Shown: piece after piece, positions 7,318 to 14,042 of the stretch | Layout of the letters: the number at the start of each line of letters is the position of its first letter | How positions within the stretch are numbered: the first letter of the stretch is position 1 | DNA from: Pseudomonas wenzhouensis | GTDB taxonomy: Bacteria; Pseudomonadota; Gammaproteobacteria; Pseudomonadales; Pseudomonadaceae | Assembly (NCBI RefSeq): GCF_021029445.1 | Contig: NZ_CP072610.1 | Span: 3,658,001 to 3,722,000, forward strand | Direction of reading: 5' to 3' | DNA: 64,000 nt | The notes under the pieces: generated by a model | Told to the model about the DNA's origin: nothing | The model's database searches: none | Seen by the model: the letters and a program-made list of their open reading frames with translations, nothing else | Program-made: the position numbers and the translations under genes

Positions 7318-7605
7318 CCAAGCACGGCAGAGCCAGCCAGAGGCGAAATACGTACGAAATAGCCCTGCACGTTGACACTTGAGGGACCGACAGCGCTGTA
7401 TTTGATTAGATAAGGATTATAAAAAGATTAGCGCCACTTCACCGAATCGCGCTAAGCCTTGCAGCACTATGCCTCCGGCCAAAACGACCCTGTGGATAGC
7501 GTGCACCGTATCCCATATGCCAGTGCACCGTATCCCATTTTTCAGTGCACCGAATCCCACTTCGTATGCACCGTATCCCACGGAGTAGTGCATCGTATCC
7601 CACCC
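7291..7605. other. Vegetative replication origin (oriV), iteron type
   Basis: The region holds five phased 15-bp repeats (7501-7602), a DnaA-box-like TGTGGATAG at 7491-7499 (one mismatch), and an AT-rich stretch at about 7397-7431. Two inverted copies of CGTTGACACTTG (7296-7307 reverse, 7370-7381 forward) extend to TGACACTTGAGGG, which resembles the iterons of IncP-1 plasmid RK2. It lies just downstream of the trfA-like gene. All parts of a TrfA/DnaA-driven origin are thus present; activity is inferred. Confidence 0.7.
7501..7602 (+). repeat. Five iterons GTGCACCGTATCCCA
   Basis: Copies start at 7501, 7523, 7545, 7566 and 7588, a spacing of 21-22 bases or two helical turns. The first two are identical; copy 3 has one change (CGAATC), copy 4 starts with A, and copy 5 has CATCG. 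They are the best candidates for initiator binding. Confidence 0.85.
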
Positions 7606-7609
7606 CGAC

Positions 7610-8485
7610 TCATGCGGGAGAACGCCTACGCTTTGCAAGATGCCGCTGCTGGCTTGCGCTTGGGGTTCGCTGAACCATGACACGCTGGCCGCTTAGCTCC
7701 CATGACATCAAGGCGCTGACTGAAACCAAGTCGTCCAGCGCTTTTATCAACTGCCTTTTGAAACTTCCGGGGTGCGAATTTGTACTGCCGCTCAGCCTCT
7801 GAATAGTTTCAATAGTCATCGGAAACGGCTGGGCATGGCTGCAAAACCATCCGTGCAGCCACTGCGCAAGTGGCTTACGTCGTAACATCTGCCTCTGAGC
7901 CCAATCAATCTGCGTCCAGCCTGTCATATAAATGGCTTCCAGCAGTGGTTCCAATTCAAGAGAGTACGTTCGACTAATACCGTTCCGCTTCCCTTTTAAC
8001 ATTGCTCCGAATGCTTCATCCGGTCCAAACTTCAGCTCAACACAGGCTGCTGCAAGCCGAATAAATGACTCTTTTAACCAGCAACGATCACTCGACCCAG
8101 TTGATCTGCGCAGCGACTTTAAAATCTGAATTTCACTAAGCACCACACGGTTACCAGTCCGATATTTCCTCGCCAAATGAATCAGTGTCTCCCAAACATC
8201 CAAATCGGACTGATCAAGTTGCCGGCCAGTGAATCGAATTTCCAAACCGTCGATAGATGCCAAAATCGCCCTATCCAGTACCTGACGATCTTTCCCTTGT
8301 ATGGCAGCAAATAAAGACCCACGAACTAGAGCATTTGGAACTCCACGAGCCGACTCTGGCCATAGAGGAAGCTGTACATATAGCGCCCCAGGAACACACG
8401 CGGTTGTATCAGCGTTGTCGCCAGATATTTTTGCAACCCGAAGTGCTAGCTTACTAAGCGACGTGGAAGGAACGTGGCTTGTCAC
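7610..8485 (-). CDS. trfA: TrfA-family plasmid replication initiator
   Basis: The 291-residue protein shows the TrfA signature: GSLFAAIQGKDRQVLDRA, then SIDGLEIRFTGRQLDQSDLDVWETLIHLAR and LKSLRRSTGSSDRCWLKESFIRLAAACVEL. A C-terminal winged-helix part follows (RRKPLAQWLHGWFCSH...IQRLSGS). TrfA binds iterons and loads the host helicase. The start is GTG at 8485, with GAGG seven bases before it overlapping the end of the upstream regulator gene, so the two form an operon. Length is close to the short RK2 form (285). The gene points toward its iterons. Confidence 0.85.
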   Translation of the reverse strand: MTSHVPSTSLSKLALRVAKISGDNADTTACVPGALYVQLPLWPESARGVPNALVRGSLFAAIQGKDRQVLDRAILASIDGLEIRFTGRQLDQSDLDVWETLIHLARKYRTGNRVVLSEIQILKSLRRSTGSSDRCWLKESFIRLAAACVELKFGPDEAFGAMLKGKRNGISRTYSLELEPLLEAIYMTGWTQIDWAQRQMLRRKPLAQWLHGWFCSHAQPFPMTIETIQRLSGSTNSHPGSFKRQLIKALDDLVSVSALMSWELSGQRVMVQRTPSASQQRHLAKRRRSPA

Positions 8486-8487
8486 TA

Positions 8488-8799
8488 TTAAGCCTCAATA
8501 GGCCCATTGCGTTGTGACGAGCGTAACTTCTGCCGTTTGACTTGTTCGGCCTTTGTCGGTCTACCCGGCTTAGTATTCGCAACGATGAGAGCTCCCGCCG
8601 CATTACCAGCAGCACTGACCATCACATGATCTGCCAACCAGAACTCGACATCCTCTCTACGCCAAAGAAGACGCTTGGTGCCCGGAAGGCGGCAGATCGG
8701 AGGCAATGACTGCGGGTTGCGTGTAACGTCACTGCGAATACTTGAAACGGACTTGTGAAGGTAACTGGATAGTTCCTCGACAGTTAGCAGAACACTCAT
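8488..8799 (-). CDS. AlpA/MerR-like HTH protein upstream of trfA
   Basis: From the ATG at 8799, which has a strong AGGAGG ribosome site five bases before it, the protein has 103 residues. MSVLLTVEELSSYLHKSVSSIRSDV is a helix-turn-helix, followed by the wing LPGTKRLLWRREDVEFWL, as in AlpA/excisionase-like proteins. The C-terminal part is basic (KPGRPTKAEQVKRQKLRSSQR). It ends 2 bases before trfA, so it probably regulates the replication operon or helps excision. An upstream-extended start at 8841 lacks a ribosome site. Confidence 0.7.
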   Translation of the reverse strand: MSVLLTVEELSSYLHKSVSSIRSDVTRNPQSLPPICRLPGTKRLLWRREDVEFWLADHVMVSAAGNAAGALIVANTKPGRPTKAEQVKRQKLRSSQRNGPIEA

Positions 8800-9283
8800 C
8801 TGACCTCCTAATAGCACGCCCTTTACGACATGCCTGTGCACTTATTGAATGCACTCAGGTTCCAGGGATCAGTGAATGGTTAGAAGGTTGAAGATTACTG
8901 ATTATTTTACCTTGACAACCGCACAACATTGATTAGCAACGCAATATATTGAGTACACGGCGCAAAGCACTGCATCACAAATGGTATGTATTAACTACTC
9001 ACGAATTGCGCTCAGCCAAGGCTTACGTTGAGTTCGCCAGCCTGGCTACGACCCAGAAGACAGGACCAACCATCGAGCGCATCCCTTGCGACGCAGCCTA
9101 CACGGCATTACTGAATGGGTAGCAGGTATTGAATGCTCGGGCGCGGCCGGGAACCCACTAGCATCTGAGCATATTGATGTGGCCTCCATGGAAAGGAACC
9201 ATCGGCACAAATTTGGCACAGTAAGCATGCAAAATACTGCAACCATGCGCCTAACTATGCAAACAACTGCAACACCACAAGCA
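8800..9283. other. Element end region without a recognised gene
   Basis: This stretch has no gene I can name. An unlabelled plus-strand frame is open from 8937 to a stop at 9120-9122 (61 codons). It contains the protein-like LTTHELRSAKAYVEFASL but lacks a convincing start, so it may be the 3' end of a lost gene. AT-rich DNA at 8880-8960 could hold the promoter of the trfA operon. Confidence 0.4.
9226..9273 (+). repeat. Imperfect 17-bp direct repeats near the element border
   Basis: ATGCAAAATACTGCAAC (9226-9242) and ATGCAAACAACTGCAAC (9257-9273) differ at three positions and are 31 bases apart. Their GCAACTGCA-like core recurs inverted at the border itself (9351-9359), which suggests recombinase or accessory-protein sites. 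Confidence 0.45.
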
Positions 9284-9327
9284 TATGAAATTTAAGGAAT
9301 TTTTAATAAAAACCCTTAAATTTCATA
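9284..9327. repeat. 14-bp inverted repeat just inside the element border
   Basis: TATGAAATTTAAGG (9284-9297) pairs perfectly with 9314-9327 around a 16-base AT-rich loop. With the T-rich loop it could act as a bidirectional terminator or as a binding site near the attachment site. Confidence 0.55.
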
Positions 9328-9347
9328 ACCCTAGCCCACCACCACTT

Positions 9348-9419
9348 ATTGCAGTTGCACTGCAAGGGGCCGACGGGAAAGGTTTCACGGATCAAGGCGG
9401 GGCGTTCGGTGGTAGTCAT
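9348..9419 (-). pseudogene. 5' fragment of a chromosomal MBL-fold hydrolase gene, cut by the element
   Basis: Reading minus from ATG 9419, with GAGGT placed correctly before it, gives MTTTERPALIRETFPVGPLQ and then CNC. This is the start of Pseudomonas MBL-fold (glyoxalase II-like) hydrolases, which normally continue TIIGDP. From about 9350 the match stops, and the frame runs through element DNA to a TAA inside the inverted repeat. The fragment marks the chromosome-element junction. The rest of the gene is expected at the other border, outside the window. Confidence 0.65.
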
Positions 9420-9535
9420 CAGAAGACCTCATAACGAAATGATCAGCAGTTTACCCTGTCATGGCTGCAATGCTGGCCAGCCCCGGAAGCATGCTGAACA
9501 CCTGAATGTGGGATGCTTACAGCCGCACTGCAGCC

Positions 9536-12280
9536 TCAGTGCAACAGGCCAAGCGCCTTGGCGCGTGCCACGGCCTGAGTGCGGCGCTCGACGTCGAGCT
9601 TGCTGTTGATGTGCCGCGCATGGGTCTTGACCGTATGCAGGGAGATGAACAGGCGTTCGCTGATCTGCTGGTTCGAGTAGCCACGGGCGATTAGCTGCAA
9701 AACTGCCAGCTCACGCGTACTGAGTTTTTCGCTCGGCGCTCCTGCCTCGAGTTCAGGTGACTCCGCGACCGGCTGATCCTGTGGCAGTGCAGCGAGCAGG
9801 CTATCCCGAACCGGACATGAAACGCTCCGCGCCAGCAGGCTCTCTCGTAGCCACTGCGGCTGGTGCTGCAGCAACTCGACGAAAGGCAGCAGCGCGCCCC
9901 CCTGAGCCAGATCCAGACAGCTGTCGAGCAACTCACGGGCCTCTCGCTCACGGCCAGTCTGCTTAAGCAACTGCGCGAGCTGAGCCTGCGCCATCAGCCC
10001 CACCAGTTGCCCTCCCAGCCCGTGGGCTCGCTGCTGCAACGCCCGCAGGCGGCGCTCGGCCTGCTCCAGCCCGCCGGTCAGGCGCTCCAGAGCCGCCAGT
10101 TGCAAGTCGATGTGCAATGCCAGTTGCGGGTGAAACTCGGGAGCCAGGGCACGCCCTTGTTCGCCATAGGTTTCCGCCAGTTGCGGTAGCCAGGCGGCGG
10201 CCAGTTCAACCTGGCCCTGGCGTAACCACAACTCGCACTTCATCAAGGTGATCATCGCCAAGTAATAAATCGCCGGCACATCCCAGATATGCATCAGCCG
10301 CTCGGCCTCACCGAGCAGGGCAAATGCCTCGGCAGAGCGGCCTTCACGGCCTTCCAGGCTAGCGAGCACGCAGTAACCGATCAATGCCGCGACATCGCGA
10401 CAGCCTCTGGCTTCAGCAACCCCGGCGCGCACCTGTTCGGCGGCTTGAGGCTGCAGTCGCAGGCTGAGCAGATAGCCCTCGTAAATGGTCAGGCGTGCCC
10501 GTACCGAGTAATGCCGCTGGGCTGGCAGACGCTGCGCCAGCAGCAAGCCCTGGTGCACCTCATCCTGCGCCCGCGCTATTTCGCTGCGAGCCTGCAACAC
10601 CCGAGCGCGTTCATAGTGCGCCAGGGCCTCGAACAGTGGATTACCGATACGCTGCGCCAACTCCAGGGCGTCACGATTGAGCCCGCGTGCGCGCCAGAGA
10701 TCCCCCCGCACCATGGCCAGATTGGACAGGGTGGACAGGCACATGAAATGGGGGCCGTAACGTTCCACAGGCAAGCATGCAAGCGCCTCGCTGCACTGCT
10801 GCTCGGCACGCTCGCCATCACCACGGCCACGCGCGATGACACCATCGAGCGCCTGCCACTGGGCCAGCATGCTGCGCTGGGTCGTGGCATCGGCCGCCGG
10901 CAGGAATCGCCCGAGCTGACCGAGCAACTCCTGCGCAGCATCAAGCTGACAGGCCAGTGCCAGCGCCCAGCCGTAGATCATGATCAAACGTGGCGTGCTG
11001 GCCAGCAAATCGTCCGGCAGATTGGTTTTCCAGCGCAGCAGCATGGCAATGTTCTGCTCGGCCAGCATCTGCTCTTCGGAGAGGTTCTGCACCAGGCTGG
11101 CGGCCACATCCACCTGCCCCGCCAGCAGCGCCTGTTCGATGGCATCGTCGAGCATGCCCTGCGCCGCGAACCAGCGACAGGCTCGCAGGTGAGCATGGCC
11201 ACGGGAATGACTCAGACGCTCAGCCGGACGGGCATTGAGCAGGTCGGAAAACAGGTGGTGGTAACGGAACCAGTGGCCATGCTCGTCGAGCGGCACCAGA
11301 AAGACCTGATTGGCCTGCAACTGTCGGATGATCGCGGCACTGTCATGGCTGTCCCGCACGGCATCGCACAGCTCAGCGCAAAAGCGTTCCAGGCAGGCGG
11401 TATCGTAAAGAAAGTGCTGCACATCAGCGGGCTGACGCTCGATGACCTCCTCAAGCAGGTATTCACGAATCAGCCCGTCACCACCGTACAACCGCAGCCC
11501 ATCGCCAGCGTCCCTGTGCTCTTCGAGCGCCAGCAACCAGAGGCGCAAACCGGCAATCCAGCCCTCGCTGCGCTGCAGAATGCCGATGGCCTGCTGCCGC
11601 TCCAGGCACGCGCCCTGACTCACCAGCAGGGCATCGAGCTCGGCAGCCGTGAGGCGCAGATCCTGCTCGTTCAACTCGAGCAATTGCCGTGACAGGCGCA
11701 AACGGGCCAGATGCCAGTCAGGACGCTGGCGGCTGGTGACCAATAGCAATACACCAGGCGGCAGATGATTGAGGAAGAATTGCAGGCAGCGATCGAGCAC
11801 CGGCCCCTGCGCCAGGTGATAGTCATCCAGCACCAGCAACAGCGGCTGGCCATCGTCAAGCCGTTGAGTGAGTTCATCGAGCAAACCGTCGAGCCATTGC
11901 TCGAAGGCGAAGGGCTGGTGACGCTGGCGCATTTTCAGCAGGCTGAGAGCATCCTCGCCCAAACCTGGATGAAACTGCTGCAAGCCCTGCAGCAAACGCT
12001 CGAGAAAACGCCCCGGATCATGGTCGCGTTCGCTGAGCCCGAGCCAGAGGCTGTGCCAGTGATCGGGTAAGCGCTCACAAAATTCGATAGCCAGTGAACT
12101 CTTGCCAAACCCTGCCGGAGCGCTAACCAGTAACAGGCGCCCCTGCAGTCCCTCTTCGAGACGCTCGCACAGCCGGGGGCGTGGTACATGCCCCTCAGGC
12201 AGCGGAGGACGATAGAAACGCGCTTCCAACGGCGTGGCCGGCGTAAAAGGGCAACCTGGCGAGCGAGAAAGGTCTGTCAT
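9536..12280 (-). CDS. MalT/LuxR-type ATP-dependent transcriptional activator
   Basis: The 914-residue protein has an N-terminal STAND ATPase with Walker A SAPAGFGKSS (about residue 55) and Walker B LLLVLDDYHL. A helical tetratricopeptide-like middle follows, ending in a LuxR-type DNA-binding domain (LSTRELAVLQLIARGYSNQQISERLFISLHTVKTH). MalT and AlkS share this layout and activate genes on binding a small inducer. It lies downstream of, and on the same strand as, the DUF1329/DUF1302 genes and probably controls that cluster. The IS insertion now separates it from them, so any read-through transcription has changed. Confidence 0.85.
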   Translation of the reverse strand: MTDLSRSPGCPFTPATPLEARFYRPPLPEGHVPRPRLCERLEEGLQGRLLLVSAPAGFGKSSLAIEFCERLPDHWHSLWLGLSERDHDPGRFLERLLQGLQQFHPGLGEDALSLLKMRQRHQPFAFEQWLDGLLDELTQRLDDGQPLLLVLDDYHLAQGPVLDRCLQFFLNHLPPGVLLLVTSRQRPDWHLARLRLSRQLLELNEQDLRLTAAELDALLVSQGACLERQQAIGILQRSEGWIAGLRLWLLALEEHRDAGDGLRLYGGDGLIREYLLEEVIERQPADVQHFLYDTACLERFCAELCDAVRDSHDSAAIIRQLQANQVFLVPLDEHGHWFRYHHLFSDLLNARPAERLSHSRGHAHLRACRWFAAQGMLDDAIEQALLAGQVDVAASLVQNLSEEQMLAEQNIAMLLRWKTNLPDDLLASTPRLIMIYGWALALACQLDAAQELLGQLGRFLPAADATTQRSMLAQWQALDGVIARGRGDGERAEQQCSEALACLPVERYGPHFMCLSTLSNLAMVRGDLWRARGLNRDALELAQRIGNPLFEALAHYERARVLQARSEIARAQDEVHQGLLLAQRLPAQRHYSVRARLTIYEGYLLSLRLQPQAAEQVRAGVAEARGCRDVAALIGYCVLASLEGREGRSAEAFALLGEAERLMHIWDVPAIYYLAMITLMKCELWLRQGQVELAAAWLPQLAETYGEQGRALAPEFHPQLALHIDLQLAALERLTGGLEQAERRLRALQQRAHGLGGQLVGLMAQAQLAQLLKQTGREREARELLDSCLDLAQGGALLPFVELLQHQPQWLRESLLARSVSCPVRDSLLAALPQDQPVAESPELEAGAPSEKLSTRELAVLQLIARGYSNQQISERLFISLHTVKTHARHINSKLDVERRTQAVARAKALGLLH

Positions 12281-12438
12281 CAGCCTGTTCTTGAAAATCT
12301 TCTGTCTGCATCGGCGGGTTCTGGCTGAACCCAGACTAACGAGTTGTTACGGGCATTTGAAGCACCCGCTACAGTCCGTAACGAAAAAGCCGGCACAAGC
12401 AGGCTGTGTGAAAACGCTCTGAACTTAACCGGTTCAAT

Positions 12439-12469
12439 ACAAACGCCTCGATTGATTCGGGGCGTTTGT
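12439..12469 (+). terminator. Hairpin inside the left end of the IS
   Basis: ACAAACGCC pairs with GGCGTTTGT and is followed on the plus strand by GTTTTT. It would stop transcription entering from the left, antisense to the transposase. Confidence 0.55.
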
Positions 12470-12503
12470 GTTTTTACTGGTGCAATGATGCAAAGTGCAG
12501 CGC

Positions 12504-13928
12504 TCAGGTCAGCAGCTCGATCATGCGGCGTGCCCCGAGTACCGAAATAGCACGTTTGAGGTTGTAGGCTTGTACGGCCATCGCCATCTCAGCTCTCACC
12601 CCGCTGAAATGGCGCACTAGAAAACGACCGTTGCCCAGAATCCATTGTTTGAGATTGCCAAAAGGGTGCTCGATGATTGCTCGTCGCCGTCCCATCATCT
12701 CAGGGTGAGTTTCGAGTCGTTTCTCCATCCGCGCGAACGCCTCTTCGTTGGGATGGCGGCTGATATGACGCCGTTGGGCCTGTGTGCACTTGGCTTTTAA
12801 TGGGCAGTTCCCGCAGTCCTCGGCACGGGCTGCGTAAAGGCGAGTGCCACGATTGAGCTGTTTGAGCGACAGGGTCTTACCCGCAGGACATTGGAAACTG
12901 TCGGTCGCAGGATCGTAAGTGAAGTCCTGACGCACAAACAGCGTGCCGCCGCCCTGATTGTTGGGCGCGCGATTCACGGGGACGAAAGCCGTAATGCCCG
13001 CTTCTTCGCAGGCCTGAAACTGCGCCCCGTTGGAATAACCTGCATCAGCCGTGACGGTCAGCTCAGGCTGCTGCAGAACCGCCTGAGTCGCTTTGGCCAT
13101 CGGCTCCAACTGCTGGTTGTCGGTGCAGTCATTGGTCACTTCGTGATGCACGATCAGGCCATGCTCGGCATCGACAGCGCTCTGCACGTTGTAGGCCACG
13201 CAAGGGCTCTTGCCTGAGCAGCGCATCTTCTTGGCATCCGCTTCGCCTTCGACGAACTGTTCCAGGCCCTGCGCCTCCATCAGCGCTTTTACGGTCAAGT
13301 TATCGGCATGGCGATCCTGTAGCTGGCGTAGCGCCTGTTTCACCGCTGCCCGGTCAATCGTCTCTTGCGCGTCTTGTGCATCACCCTCATCAAGCTGGGC
13401 CAGGTACTGGGCAATGTGTTTTTCCAGCTTCGCTTGTTGACGCTTGAGCTTCTCCACGCTCACGTGCTTGCGCAGCGAAGCTACCGCTTGGAACTTGCTG
13501 CCATCGATGGCCACCAGCTCCCCACTGATCAAGCTCGCCTGGCGACAGAACTGGACGAAAGCCTTGCAAGTCGCCTGAAAGGCCATGCTGTTGTCTTTGC
13601 GAAAATCCGCGATGGTCTTGAAGTCCGGCGCCAGACGACCCAGCAACCACATCACCTCGATATTGCGCTGGCACTCCGCCTCCAATCGACGAGAGGAGCG
13701 AATGCGCTGGAAGTAGCCATATAGGTATAGCTTGAGCAAATCAGCTGGATCGTAGCCAGGGCGCCCAGTCTTGAGCGGCTCAGCCTTGCTGAACCCCAGT
13801 ACCTTCAGATCCAGACGAGCCACATAGGCCTCGATGACTCGAACTAGATGATCCTCAGGAACCAGCTCTTCCAATGTCGGCGGAAACAGGCTGCTTTGTT
13901 GCCGACCTTCACCTTGGATATAGCCCAT
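12504..13928 (-). CDS. IS1182-family transposase
   Basis: The 474-residue DDE transposase starts MGYIQGEGRQQSSLFPPTLE, typical of the family; I take the ATG at 13928 over the TTG at 13937, which lies in a hairpin. An N-terminal DUF772-type region (GRPGYDPADLLKLYLYGY) precedes the catalytic core. Candidate acidic residues are in ELVAIDGSKFQA, LTVTADAGYSNG and IIEHPFGNLKQW. A cysteine group (CPAGKT, CGNCPLKAKC) suggests a zinc site before the final E. The frame is intact, so the element may be active. Confidence 0.92.
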   Translation of the reverse strand: MGYIQGEGRQQSSLFPPTLEELVPEDHLVRVIEAYVARLDLKVLGFSKAEPLKTGRPGYDPADLLKLYLYGYFQRIRSSRRLEAECQRNIEVMWLLGRLAPDFKTIADFRKDNSMAFQATCKAFVQFCRQASLISGELVAIDGSKFQAVASLRKHVSVEKLKRQQAKLEKHIAQYLAQLDEGDAQDAQETIDRAAVKQALRQLQDRHADNLTVKALMEAQGLEQFVEGEADAKKMRCSGKSPCVAYNVQSAVDAEHGLIVHHEVTNDCTDNQQLEPMAKATQAVLQQPELTVTADAGYSNGAQFQACEEAGITAFVPVNRAPNNQGGGTLFVRQDFTYDPATDSFQCPAGKTLSLKQLNRGTRLYAARAEDCGNCPLKAKCTQAQRRHISRHPNEEAFARMEKRLETHPEMMGRRRAIIEHPFGNLKQWILGNGRFLVRHFSGVRAEMAMAVQAYNLKRAISVLGARRMIELLT

Positions 13929-13932
13929 AAAC

Positions 13933-13966
13933 GACAATGCCCCTATCGACCGATAGAGGCATTGTC
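13933..13966. promoter_or_regulatory. Hairpin directly before the transposase start
   Basis: GACAATGCC pairs with GGCATTGTC and CTATCG with CGATAG, making a long stem that ends 5 bases before the ATG. In IS elements such stems block translation from transcripts that come from outside; that role is inferred. Confidence 0.5.
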
Positions 13967-14042
13967 TTCACCTTGCACTCAGACTGCTAGGTTTTCACAC
14001 AGTCTGACAAGGCCGGCTTCATCGTGTTGCACGGGACAGGTT

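Larger units (their letters stand above)
1..9350. mobile_element. Right-hand part of an integrated IncP-like plasmid-derived element
   Basis: This stretch carries plasmid functions: a TrfA-type initiator with iterons, an RP4-like oriT with traJ, trbJ/trbL/entry-exclusion genes, KorB-type operators and accessory abi and nuclease genes. The right edge is placed at about 9350, where a chromosomal hydrolase gene stops matching its family after the residues LQCNC. The left edge lies outside the window. No integrase is visible, so the integration mechanism is unknown. Base composition is uneven: the 6.4-7.4 kb part is clearly AT-rich compared with the chromosome. The plasmid origin is well supported; the exact border and the unity of the whole stretch are inferred. 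Confidence 0.65.
12400..14006 (-). mobile_element. IS1182-family insertion sequence
   Basis: The ends are inverted repeats CAGGCTGTGTGAAAAC (12400-12415) and its near copy at 13991-14006 (one mismatch). Five-base direct repeats ACAAG flank them (12395-12399 and 14007-14011), so the element is 1607 bp and looks complete. It encodes one intact transposase. Confidence 0.85.
12387..14019 (-). terminator. Terminator of the DUF1329 gene, split by an IS
   Basis: Arms AAGCCGGC (12387-12394) and GCCGGCTT (14012-14019) would pair around a 5-base loop ACAAG if the IS were absent. On the minus strand a T run follows (complement of 12384-12388). The IS now sits in the loop with ACAAG duplicated on both sides. 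Confidence 0.65.

Noticed and set aside
7501..7602. Regular repeats that might suggest a CRISPR array
   Set aside because: The unit is 15 bases with gaps of only 6-8 bases, lies next to a TrfA-type initiator and has no cas genes; it is an iteron array.
10289..11692. 467-codon plus-strand frame across the MalT-like gene
   Set aside because: Shadow of the minus-strand regulator; no start signals and no family features.
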